Shown: positions 1 through 5,705 of the stretch, piece by piece | Position numbering within the stretch: position 1 is the stretch's first letter | How the letters are laid out: every line of letters begins with the position of its first letter | Assembly: GCA_029777145.1 (NCBI GenBank) | Contig: JAKOSS010000672.1 | Location: forward strand, 1-8,211 | Direction of reading: 5' to 3' | Length of the DNA: 8,211 nucleotides | Origin: Acidobacteriota bacterium | GTDB lineage: Bacteria; Acidobacteriota; Blastocatellia; Pyrinomonadales; Pyrinomonadaceae | Notes under the pieces: generated by a model | What the model was told of the DNA's origin: nothing | The model's input: the letters and a program-made list of their open reading frames with translations, nothing else | Databases searched by the model: none | Position numbers and translations under genes: made by a program

Positions 1-261
1 ATCGAGCTATTCTCGACTAATCCGGCGAAGATTTTCCGGCTTGCCGGACGCGGAACGCTTCGTCCCGGTTCGCACGCCGACGTCACGATCCTCGATCCGA
101 CGCTCGACTGGACATACTTCAATGCCGATTCGCGGTCGAAATCGAAAAACTCGCCGTACGACGGCCGGCAGTTCCACGGCGCGGCGGTCGCGACGATCGT
201 CGGCGGAAAAGTCGTTTACCGAAGGCAGGCCGGGATTGCGGCAACGGGTGATCAGGCTTAA
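1..261 (+). CDS. pyrC: Dihydroorotase, C-terminal part (5' end outside window)
   Basis: This is the last 86 residues of an amidohydrolase-fold enzyme, read in frame 1 from the window edge to a TAA at 259-261. Dihydroorotase interconverts N-carbamoyl-aspartate and dihydroorotate in cytoplasmic de novo pyrimidine synthesis. The visible part starts in the 'STNPAKIFRL' helix, followed by 'GTLRPGSHADVTILDP', where the chain returns to the small beta-sandwich domain. It then shows the family's C-terminal signature: a 'SKSKNSPYDGRQFHG' stretch followed by 'ATIVGGKVVY'. That signature is typical of class I (PyrC/PyrX-type) dihydroorotases rather than hydantoinases or allantoinases. The zinc-binding residues lie upstream and cannot be checked, so an inactive PyrC-like paralogue partnering PyrB cannot be excluded. 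The next gene starts 46 bases downstream. Confidence 0.88.
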   Translation: MELFSTNPAKIFRLAGRGTLRPGSHADVTILDPTLDWTYFNADSRSKSKNSPYDGRQFHGAAVATIVGGKVVYRRQAGIAATGDQA

Positions 262-307
262 AATTCTTTCGGCCACCCCGTTTATCAAAGTTTGGAGGAA
301 AATCAGG

Positions 308-1093
308 ATGAGAAAATCCAATCTTGCAGCACTGTATTTGTTGATGATCGCGGCCGTCCTCGCCGTTCCGGCACAGGACAAAGAAGACAATTACGTCGGA
401 TTCAAGGCAGGTATCAGCATTCCGCAGCTGAGCAGCAGCGACACCAACGAGCTCAGTCGCGACTACAAATCGCGTGTCGCGCCGAATTTCGGTGCGTTTT
501 TCGACATCGGGATCGCGCGCCGCACATCCGTCCAGTTTGAGGTCAATTACGCCGGTCAGGGCGGAAAACGCGACGGCATCCAGCCCGTGACGCAAGCGAT
601 CCCGGGACTTCCGGCCTTGCCCGCGGGAAACTACTATTACGGAAATTTCAAGAACACCGCAAAACTTACGTATCTCGAAATTCCGGCGATGTTGAAATAT
701 CGATTCGGCAAAACGGAGAAACCGCGATTTTACGTAAATGGCGGCGTTTATTACGGTTACCTGCTAAAAGCCGATACCGTGACGAAAGGCAGCAGCACGT
801 TGTATCTCGACCGCGACGGCCGGATTCCGGTTCTGCTCCCGCCGAACGGCGATCCGTTTCCGGCGATCCCGTTCGACGCGACGACCGATGTCAAAAGCGA
901 TCTCAACCGGAACAACCTCGGAGTGACCGGCGGCGGCGGATTTGAGATCCCGCACAAGAAAAATTATTTCGTGATCGACGCGCGGATCGCGTACGGCTTG
1001 ACTGCGATCCAGAAAGATACCGCCCTTAACGGCAACAGCAAAACCGGCAACCTCGTGATCTCGTTCGGTTATGCGTTCGGATTGAAAAAATAA
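308..1093 (+). CDS. Exported outer-membrane beta-barrel protein (porin-like)
   Basis: The protein has 261 residues. The ATG at 308 was chosen because GGAGG lies at 294-298, nine bases upstream, and because a signal peptide follows immediately: K3 in the n-region, a hydrophobic stretch at 8-20, and likely cleavage near 'VPA-QD' (residues 21-24). The open frame extends upstream to 41, but that part overlaps pyrC and has no signal. The mature part alternates polar and aromatic strands: 'NYVGFKAGISIPQL' (28-41), 'SVQFEVNYAGQGG' (74-86), 'YLEIPAMLKYRFG' (122-134), 'FYVNGGVYYGYLL' (141-153) and a final strand 'NLVISFGYAFGLKK' (248-261). The 'LEIPxxLKYRFG' strand and 'GGGFEI' are hallmarks of the PF13568-like outer membrane beta-barrel family, whose members lack known substrates. 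Strand count suggests roughly 8-10 strands. The proline-rich insert at 170-192 is probably a surface loop. The last residue is Lys, not aromatic, with F257 nearby. Substrate and role are unknown. Confidence 0.85.
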   Translation: MRKSNLAALYLLMIAAVLAVPAQDKEDNYVGFKAGISIPQLSSSDTNELSRDYKSRVAPNFGAFFDIGIARRTSVQFEVNYAGQGGKRDGIQPVTQAIPGLPALPAGNYYYGNFKNTAKLTYLEIPAMLKYRFGKTEKPRFYVNGGVYYGYLLKADTVTKGSSTLYLDRDGRIPVLLPPNGDPFPAIPFDATTDVKSDLNRNNLGVTGGGGFEIPHKKNYFVIDARIAYGLTAIQKDTALNGNSKTGNLVISFGYAFGLKK

Positions 1094-1096
1094 CCT

Positions 1097-1768
1097 ATGA
1101 ACAACTTCAAACTTCTTTTTTCCGCGGCCGCGATCGTGTCGGCCCTAATTCTCGTCGGCTGTTCGAAAACAACGAACGCGCCCGCGAACAATACAGCGCC
1201 GGCGGCAAGTCCGACGGCCAACACGTCGGGACCGGCGAAAGCGACTGACTCGACAACCCCCGCGGCAAACAACGAATCGTCGAACACCAGTTCGGATGCG
1301 GACAAGACGATCTACAGCGACATTACGACCAACAAGTGCAAAACGACCGACTCAAATGAAGAGGAGCAGTGGATCGTGCAGCTTTGTGACGGCGTCGGCG
1401 GTTACAAACTTGAAGTCACCGAAGCCGATATCCGGCAAACCGTGAACGTCGTTGCGCCGAACGGGAAGAAATCGGAACTGAACTTCCAGGCGAACGTCGA
1501 TCCCGCGTTTTCGGCGCTCGGCGACAAAGCCGAATGGCGGGTCGAGAAAAAGGACGGCAAACCCGTGCCGTACGCACTGATCGTTCGGCTCAATGCGGCC
1601 AAGACCGAAGAGCCGGGAAAAAGCACGTCGTATCTCGTAGTTTCAAAGATCGGCCCCGACAAGTCGTGCATCACCGACGTCGTGAAACCGATGGCGAAGC
1701 AAAACGAGGAAGCCCGGAAATTGGCCGACGCGGCGGCGTCCAAGCCGTGCAAAACTCCAAATGAGTAG
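1097..1768 (+). CDS. Putative lipoprotein, uncharacterised family
   Basis: The protein has 223 residues. It starts with a lipoprotein signal: K5, a hydrophobic stretch at 6-20, and the lipobox LVGC with lipidated C22. A low-complexity linker at 23-68, rich in Asn, Thr, Ala, Ser and Pro, would tether a globular domain at about 70-220. The domain contains C81, C97, C191 and C218, which could form two disulfides in the periplasm. The run C81...'QLCDGVGGYKLEV'...'D111-I-R', then 'AEWRVEKKDGKPVPYALIVRL' around 145-165, resembles an uncharacterised periplasmic family from Proteobacteria with the same Cys...C-x-G-x-x-G-Y...DxR...EWR order. I recall this from sequence style and have not searched it. 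The ATG lies 3 bases after the beta-barrel stop and has no Shine-Dalgarno sequence, so translation is probably coupled to that gene. The two products may act together at the outer membrane. Function unknown. Confidence 0.82.
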   Translation: MNNFKLLFSAAAIVSALILVGCSKTTNAPANNTAPAASPTANTSGPAKATDSTTPAANNESSNTSSDADKTIYSDITTNKCKTTDSNEEEQWIVQLCDGVGGYKLEVTEADIRQTVNVVAPNGKKSELNFQANVDPAFSALGDKAEWRVEKKDGKPVPYALIVRLNAAKTEEPGKSTSYLVVSKIGPDKSCITDVVKPMAKQNEEARKLADAAASKPCKTPNE

Positions 1769-1801
1769 CCTTTATCGGCTTTCACATCGGAACTAATCAA
1801 A

Positions 1802-1830
1802 CGCCGCGTACTGATCCGGAGTGCGCGGCG
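1802..1830 (+). terminator. GC-rich hairpin between the two lipoprotein genes
   Basis: CGCCGCGTAC (1802-1811) pairs with GTGCGCGGCG (1821-1830) to give a 10-bp stem with one G-T wobble and a 9-base loop. It sits 33 bases after the upstream stop and 24 bases before the next ATG. The bases after it (ATATTATCGT) are AT-rich but not a true T-run, so it may attenuate rather than stop transcription. A structural or mRNA-stabilising role is equally possible. Confidence 0.4.
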
Positions 1831-1854
1831 ATATTATCGTCACGGAGGCAATCA

Positions 1855-2598
1855 ATGAAAAACGCTGCGATCATCCTTGTCATGCTGCTTGTCGCCGTTC
1901 TTGGATGCCGTGTCGGCGGAAACCGCGCGACATCTGAAAAGCCGAACGGATCAGGTACGGGCGGCGCTCCGGCGTCGGATTCGTCGCCGAATTCCGAACC
2001 TACGTCGACGGCGACTCCGGAATCCGAGATCGCCGAAAACACTCCGTCCGTCGTCAAACTTCTCGATTTCTCGTCGAGTTCAATTCAGCCGGGAATGGAA
2101 TATGACGGACGCATCTCGAAAGGCGTGCGATGGAAAGATGCCAAGGGCGAGAACGTCCTGATCGTCACCGAACGCAAGTCGCGCCGGAGCGAGGACATCA
2201 CGTACCACGAGATCTTCGGCTACCATTACGTCACCGACGGCGGCGACACCTGGCTCCTTTGGAAGATCCAGGACAACGCCGAGAATTACTGCGACGAGGG
2301 CAAGGGACTGACTTCGCCGATCGACGTCCGCGACATCGACGGCGACGGCATCGCCGAGACCATGTTCGTTTACAATGTTTCCGGCGCGTGCGATGTTTCG
2401 CCGATCCCGTACAAACTGATGATGCATTCCGGCGAAACGAAATTCGCGATCCGCGGCACGAACTCCGTCGATATTCCCGATTACCGCCAAAAAGGCGAGA
2501 AGAATTTCGATCCGGCGTTCGATTCGGCGCCGCGCGAGTTTCGCAACGCCGCCTCGTCCTTCTGGGACAGATACGTCGCGCCGTTCAGGCCGAATTGA
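1855..2598 (+). CDS. Putative lipoprotein with DxDGDG motif (M949_RS01915-like)
   Basis: The protein has 247 residues. The start is well fixed: GGAGG at 1844-1848 sits six bases before the ATG, and a lipoprotein signal follows (K2, hydrophobic 4-16, VLGC with lipidated C18). A Ser/Thr/Pro/Glu/Gly-rich linker runs from 19 to about 63, then a soluble domain to the C-terminus. Within it, 'DIDGDGIAE' (160-168) is a calcium-loop-like motif of the FG-GAP/dockerin type. Just before and after it lie C146 and C179, which could form a disulfide. The order 'D-x-D-x-x-G-x-x-E-T...YN...C-D-V-S-P...K-L-M-M...K-F-A-I-R-G' matches what I remember of proteins annotated as the M949_RS01915 family ('surface polysaccharide biosynthesis'), a name inherited by homology with weak experimental basis. 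The assignment is from memory of the pattern. Location is likely the periplasmic face of a membrane. Confidence 0.83.
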   Translation: MKNAAIILVMLLVAVLGCRVGGNRATSEKPNGSGTGGAPASDSSPNSEPTSTATPESEIAENTPSVVKLLDFSSSSIQPGMEYDGRISKGVRWKDAKGENVLIVTERKSRRSEDITYHEIFGYHYVTDGGDTWLLWKIQDNAENYCDEGKGLTSPIDVRDIDGDGIAETMFVYNVSGACDVSPIPYKLMMHSGETKFAIRGTNSVDIPDYRQKGEKNFDPAFDSAPREFRNAASSFWDRYVAPFRPN

Positions 2599-2617
2599 TC
2601 GAAGTTTTCAGCCCGGT

Positions 2618-2668
2618 TTTGGAGTTCCGCCTTCAGGCGGCGCCGTTTGGAGTTCCGCCTTCAGGCGG
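2618..2668 (+). repeat. Tandem pair of 23-base hairpin repeats (copies 1 and 2)
   Basis: Two identical 23-base units lie at 2618-2640 and 2646-2668, separated by CGCCG. Each begins TTTGGAGTT and ends in the palindrome CCGCCTTCAGGCGG, which folds into a 5-6 bp stem with a tiny loop. They fill most of the gap between the second lipoprotein stop and the cyclase ribosome binding site. An inverted copy occurs at 3705-3727. This looks like a dispersed REP-type element. As paired hairpins followed by TCATTTTTTCAA they could also act as a terminator for the lipoprotein gene. Confidence 0.8.
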
Positions 2669-2693
2669 TCATTTTTTCAACCAAGGAGAACCA

Positions 2694-3467
2694 ATGACGA
2701 AGAACGTATTGCTTCTGTGCGCGATCGCCGCGATCGCGATCGGTTTCGCGTCCCGCAAGGAATTCCCGAAAGGCGATTGGATCGATCTGACCTACGATTT
2801 CTCGCCGGAAACGATCTACTGGACGACGGACGACGGGTTCAGGAAGGAAACCGTCGCGGAAGGCAAAACGCCGCAGGGCTACTATTATTCTTCGTACAAG
2901 ATCAGCACTCCGGAACACGGCGGGACGCATTTGGACGCCCCGATCCACTTCGCTGAAGGACGGCGCACGGCCGATCAGGTTCCGCTCTCGAACCTCATCG
3001 GAACGGCGGTGAAGATCGACATTTCCGAGAAAACGGCGGCGAACCGCGACTACGCAATGACCACTGAGGACATCGCGGCGTGGGAAAAGAAGAACGGACG
3101 GATTCCCGAAGGAGCGATCGTTTTGATCCAGACCGGCTGGGGAAGATTCTGGCCCGACCGCGCGAAATACATGGGGCTTGAAGGCGAAGTGAAGCACTTC
3201 CCTTCGCTCGGTCCCGATGCTGCGAAGTGGCTCATCGAGAATCGGAATATCAAAGCCGCGGGGATCGACACCGCGAGCATCGACGTCGGGATCTCAACGA
3301 CGTTCGAGACACACGTCGCGCTCATGACGCACGACGTCCCGGCGTTTGAGAACGTCGCGAACATGGACAAACTGCCGGTCAAGGGATTTCAGATAATCGC
3401 GCTCCCGATGAAGATCAAGGGCGGAAGCGGCGGGCCGTTGCGGATTGTCGCGTTCCTGCCGCGGTAA
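2694..3467 (+). CDS. Exported cyclase-family (kynurenine formamidase-like) metal hydrolase
   Basis: The protein has 257 residues. AAGGAG at 2683-2688 sits five bases before the chosen ATG; the same frame is open far upstream but there it only shadows the lipoprotein gene. The N-terminus (K3, hydrophobic 5-18) looks like a cleavable signal or anchor, so the enzyme probably works outside the cytoplasm. The PF04199 cyclase signature HxGTHxDxPxH is intact at 75-85 (H75, H79, D81, H85). The second metal/catalytic pair is also present as H207 ('ETHVAL') and E219 ('AFENVANMDKLP'), with the 12-residue spacing seen in KynB. All likely metal ligands are therefore retained. Family members hydrolyse N-formylkynurenine, isatin or other cyclic amides and esters. 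The substrate cannot be named here, and no kynurenine pathway genes are adjacent. Length is a little above cytoplasmic KynB (about 210), owing to the signal and inserts. Confidence 0.87.
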   Translation: MTKNVLLLCAIAAIAIGFASRKEFPKGDWIDLTYDFSPETIYWTTDDGFRKETVAEGKTPQGYYYSSYKISTPEHGGTHLDAPIHFAEGRRTADQVPLSNLIGTAVKIDISEKTAANRDYAMTTEDIAAWEKKNGRIPEGAIVLIQTGWGRFWPDRAKYMGLEGEVKHFPSLGPDAAKWLIENRNIKAAGIDTASIDVGISTTFETHVALMTHDVPAFENVANMDKLPVKGFQIIALPMKIKGGSGGPLRIVAFLPR

Positions 3468-3524
3468 CGCGCTTCGAATTCGAGGTTTACCCAAGATAAC
3501 GCAATAGATCGGCTGGCCGGTTAT

Positions 3525-3678
3525 AGCCGCGGATTAACGCAGATCACGCGGATTATTTCTGATCTGTCCGCGTCGTCCTCGTCATCCGCGGCTGCTCTTT
3601 TGATAGTAGACCGCGTAACCGTCGCGAATCGCTGACGTCAAAATGACTGATCCGCGTCGTCCTCGTCATCCGCGGCTG
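3525..3678. repeat. Repeat-rich stretch with 28-base direct repeat and inverted arms
   Basis: The gap of 260 bases between the converging cyclase and TPR genes (3468-3727) contains no credible gene. Two identical 28-base copies lie at 3567-3594 and 3651-3678; they start TCCGCGTCGTCC and end ATCCGCGGCTG, offset 84 bases. The first is preceded by its inverted partner: AGCCGCGGAT (3525-3534) pairs with ATCCGCGGCT (3584-3593). Nested inside, ACGCGGA (3546-3552) pairs with TCCGCGT (3567-3573). The 'GCCGCGGATTAACGCAGATC' theme is, to my knowledge, a common dispersed intergenic repeat in several environmental phyla. A role as a bidirectional terminator for the converging genes is possible. Confidence 0.7.
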
Positions 3679-3704
3679 ATTCCATGTACCGGCACCCGAT
3701 TGGG

Positions 3705-3727
3705 CCGCCTGAACGCGGAACTCCAAA
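3705..3727 (-). repeat. Inverted copy 3 of the 23-base hairpin repeat
   Basis: Read on the minus strand, this matches the units at 2618-2640 and 2646-2668 at 22 of 23 positions. The one change (C to G within the left stem arm, giving CCGCGTTCAGGCGG) weakens the palindrome. It begins at the base immediately after the TAG of the minus-strand TPR gene (3728-3730), so it forms the very start of that gene's 3' untranslated region. Confidence 0.8.
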
Positions 3728-4408
3728 CTACAATTTCCTCAGCATTTCCTCGGCATCGCGCTTCGTGATCGCGTCCTCGCGTTCGTGATTCTTCGAGAGC
3801 GGTGCGCTGACGATCCATTCAAGATGCTCGCGTGCCTTCGCGTGGTCTCCCAGCGAGACCAGCAGATCCGCCATGAAAAGATGGTTCAGGTAGAATTTCG
3901 GTCCGAATTCGAGCGCTTTCGTCAGACAATCCTTCGCTTTTTTCGTATTCCCGATCGAGAACGGAAATCCCGGCGCTTTGTGATAAAGGCGTCCGAGGAC
4001 GCGCCACGGGCCGCCGTAAAAGTATGACTCGTCCTTCTCGAGCGCGCGTTCGGCGCAGGCCTTCATCGGATTGACCAGCGCGAGGCTTTTCATGATCCCC
4101 TTTTCCTGCCCGAACGAACCGTAATTGACCGCGAGCCAGAAGTTGGCTTCGAGCGAAGACTCGTCGATCTCGACGCCTTTCTCGCCGTAACTGACGCCTT
4201 CTTCGTAATTCGGCAGTTTGTCCTCGGCGTCTGACGTTTCGCCGAACCAGTAGAAGATCTCGGCCAGAAGCCCGTACGCCCAGGCGCAGCTCGGATCGTC
4301 TTCAACTTTCTGATTCAGCAGATCGAAGGCGTCGTCGAGGTATTCGTCGCTCAGTTCGCGCTCGTCGATGAGCTTTCTGATTTTCTTGTAAACGGGATCC
4401 GATTTCAT
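3728..4408 (-). CDS. TPR/RMD-like helical-repeat protein
   Basis: The protein has 226 residues and is predicted soluble, with no signal peptide or membrane segment. GGAG lies 10 bases upstream of the ATG at 4408 (plus-strand CTCC at 4419-4422). It is built of paired helices with tetratricopeptide-like spacing: about 25-58 ('ALLAEIFYWFG'-like hairpin, seen as 'YGLLAEIFYWFG'), 66-99 ('YGEKGVEIDESSLEANFWLAVNYGSFG'), 114-144, 155-188 ('AKDCLTKALEFGP' followed by 'NHLFMADLLVSLGD') and 188-202. The combination of 'ANFWLAVNYG', 'GGPWRVLGRLYHKAPGFPFSIGN' and 'ALEFGPKFYLNHL' resembles the regulator-of-microtubule-dynamics (RMD) and TRAP-associated TatT type of TPR protein. Such proteins act as scaffolds; no catalytic residues are expected. 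The gene lies 34 bases downstream of the RluD-family gene and is probably co-transcribed, but a functional link to rRNA modification is not evident. Confidence 0.82.
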   Translation of the reverse strand: MKSDPVYKKIRKLIDERELSDEYLDDAFDLLNQKVEDDPSCAWAYGLLAEIFYWFGETSDAEDKLPNYEEGVSYGEKGVEIDESSLEANFWLAVNYGSFGQEKGIMKSLALVNPMKACAERALEKDESYFYGGPWRVLGRLYHKAPGFPFSIGNTKKAKDCLTKALEFGPKFYLNHLFMADLLVSLGDHAKAREHLEWIVSAPLSKNHEREDAITKRDAEEMLRKL

Positions 4409-4442
4409 GTTCTTTGCGCTCCGGTCATTGTTTTCTGCGATT

Positions 4443-5330
4443 CTAAACGGAGACGTTCGAAAATTCCATTTCGGCCGGAACCGGCGCGGCGAATTCGATC
4501 GATTCGCCGGAAGTCGGATGATTGATCCGGAGCCGCGCGGCGTGAAGGCATAGTCGAACGAATTCCGGGCCGCCGTATTTGACGTCGCCGACGATCGGAT
4601 GTCCGATGTGCGCGAGATGGATCCGAAGTTGGTTCGTGCGTCCGGTCACCGGTTCGAGTTCGACCAGAGATCTGTTTGGGTCGCGTTTAAGGACGCTGTA
4701 CCTCGTCAGCGCGGGCTTGCCGTCGTCCTTCACGGCCCACAGACGTAGTTCGGCGAATCTTCCGATCGACGCGTCGATCACGCCCGAATCGCGCTCCGGA
4801 TTGCCCGCGACAATCGCGAGATACGTCTTTTCCACCTTTTTCTGCTGGAAATGACGGGCGAGGATCCGGTGCGCGCGAAGATTTTTCGCGAGCACGACGA
4901 TGCCCGACGTGTCTTTGTCGAGCCGGTGAACAAGCCCCGCGCGACGGAAATCATCGAGTTCATTTGGATTCAGATGATGCGCGACGGCGTTGAGCAGCGT
5001 TCCGTTGCGGACGCGGACGGTCGGATGGATCAGCATTCCCGAACGTTTGTTCACGACAAGAAGGTCGTGATCTTCAAACAGAACATCCAGTTCGATCTCT
5101 TCCGGTTGAAGCGAAGTCCGGTCGGCCCGGTCGACCTCGATCTCGACGAAATCGTTCGCCTTTAGTACATATCCGCGGTTGCGATGTTCGCCGTTGACCT
5201 CGCATTTTGCGTCGCGAACGAGCTCGCGGAGGTACATCCGACCAAGATGCGGGAACTGCGCGTAAAGAAACTCGTCGAGCCTGAGTTTGTTGTGTGTTTC
5301 ACCGACCTGAAACTCGAACCGATTGTTCAT
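4443..5330 (-). CDS. rluD: RluA/RluD-family 23S rRNA pseudouridine synthase
   Basis: The protein has 295 residues. It isomerises specific uridines to pseudouridine, in RluD those of the helix 69 loop of 23S rRNA, supporting ribosome assembly. An N-terminal S4 RNA-binding domain spans about 15-65 ('KLRLDEFLYAQFPHLG', 'VNGEHRNRGYVLKANDFVEI'). The synthase domain begins near 82 ('DVLFEDHDLLVVNKRSGMLIHP') and holds the catalytic motif 'GLVHRLDKDTSG' (132-143) with nucleophile D138. It continues to 'TGRTNQLRIHLAHIGHPIVGD' (229-249) and 'LHAARL' (262-267). The usual 'RTHQIRVHL' has Asn and Leu here, a mild variation. Start: the frame is open back to 5444, but the family normally begins shortly before the S4 domain, so the ATG at 5330 was taken; it has no strong Shine-Dalgarno sequence, and a TTG 16 codons upstream is an alternative. 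RluD rather than RluC/RluA is inferred from the S4 domain and length. Confidence 0.9.
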   Translation of the reverse strand: MNNRFEFQVGETHNKLRLDEFLYAQFPHLGRMYLRELVRDAKCEVNGEHRNRGYVLKANDFVEIEVDRADRTSLQPEEIELDVLFEDHDLLVVNKRSGMLIHPTVRVRNGTLLNAVAHHLNPNELDDFRRAGLVHRLDKDTSGIVVLAKNLRAHRILARHFQQKKVEKTYLAIVAGNPERDSGVIDASIGRFAELRLWAVKDDGKPALTRYSVLKRDPNRSLVELEPVTGRTNQLRIHLAHIGHPIVGDVKYGGPEFVRLCLHAARLRINHPTSGESIEFAAPVPAEMEFSNVSV

Positions 5331-5457
5331 CTTCAGTGGAAGTTTGATCGCGGGCAGGCGTTTTGTCGAGTTCGGCAATGCAGAACCCCGCACTGTACAA
5401 AGAGGTGCCGCAATGCACTTCCGATTGCTGAAACGAAATGGCACCCGACGAATGTGT

Positions 5458-5545
5458 GCCCGCCGTTGGCGGGCGAGACAGGATTATCTACAGGCGTGAG
5501 CCTGTAGAATGCGGCGTGATACTTTCAGGCCCGCCGTTGGCGGGC
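5458..5545. repeat. Symmetrical cluster of three perfect hairpins
   Basis: Two identical hairpins, GCCCGCC-GTT-GGCGGGC (5458-5474 and 5529-5545, 7-bp stems), flank a third perfect hairpin, CTACAGGC-GTGA-GCCTGTAG (5488-5507, 8-bp stem with a GNRA-type GTGA loop). The flanking copies are in the same orientation, 71 bases apart. The arrangement looks like a REP/BIME-style intergenic element. Confidence 0.75.
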
Positions 5546-5579
5546 GCTGAACGTCAATTCCTGATTCTTTGCCGCGGCC

Positions 5580-5623
5580 AATCCCAATCCCAAATCCCAA
5601 ATCCCAAATCCCAATTCCCAAAT
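5580..5623. repeat. Short tandem array of the heptamer AATCCCA
   Basis: About six head-to-tail units: AATCCCA at 5580-5586, a shortened ATCCCA, three perfect units at 5593-5613, ATTCCCA at 5614-5620, then a partial AAT. One unit has lost a base and one has a substitution, as expected of a slipping microsatellite. Confidence 0.85.
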
Positions 5624-5629
5624 GACTAT

Positions 5630-5684
5630 CGGGCTCCGTATCCTGACAATCTTCCCCAAGTTTGCGTGAAGGATACGGAACCCG
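5630..5684 (-). terminator. Long two-tier hairpin after amtB (possible terminator)
   Basis: Outer arms at 5630-5644 (CGGGCTCCGTATCCT) and 5670-5684 (AGGATACGGAACCCG) pair over 15 positions with a single mismatch/wobble. Inside, 5647-5653 (CAATCTT) pairs with 5658-5664 (AAGTTTG) around a CCCC loop with one T-T mismatch. It lies 22 bases beyond the amtB stop. On the minus strand no T-run follows, whereas on the plus strand AATCTTTTGAATTATTTT follows. So it is not a textbook rho-independent terminator for amtB, but it is a strong RNA structure at the right place. Confidence 0.5.
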
Positions 5685-5705
5685 AATCTTTTGAATTATT
5701 TTAGC

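Larger units (their letters stand above)
5331..5705. other. Gene-free stretch upstream of rluD and downstream of amtB
   Basis: No credible gene lies in these 375 bases. Small open frames here have no ribosome binding site and run through hairpins and tandem repeats. Contents from left to right are: the presumed rluD promoter/leader (about 5331-5450, no clear -35/-10 pair that I can defend), a three-hairpin cluster (5458-5545), an AATCCCA tandem array (5580-5623) and a long interrupted inverted repeat (5630-5684) just after the amtB stop. Confidence 0.7.

Noticed and set aside
41..307. Longer reading of the beta-barrel frame starting at 41
   Set aside because: It overlaps the pyrC 3' end, is extremely rich in Arg/Ser/Thr, and the signal peptide and ribosome binding site place the start at 308.
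2130..2693. Upstream extension of the cyclase frame to 2130
   Set aside because: It runs out of frame through the second lipoprotein gene and both hairpin repeats with an Arg/His-rich translation; the start at 2694 has AAGGAG and a signal peptide.
3474..3483. TCGAATTCGA palindrome after the cyclase stop as a terminator
   Set aside because: There is no loop or T-run; a 10-base palindrome of this kind is expected by chance.
3525..3727. CRISPR array
   Set aside because: There are only two 28-base direct copies plus an unrelated inverted repeat; no regular series of repeats and spacers and no cas genes.
5331..5444. N-terminal extension of the RluD-family protein to 5444
   Set aside because: The extra 38 residues resemble no S4-domain sequence, and the family normally begins near the ATG at 5330.
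5438..5704. Small plus-strand frame across the gene-free region
   Set aside because: It reads straight through the hairpin cluster and the AATCCCA array and has no ribosome binding site or recognisable domain.
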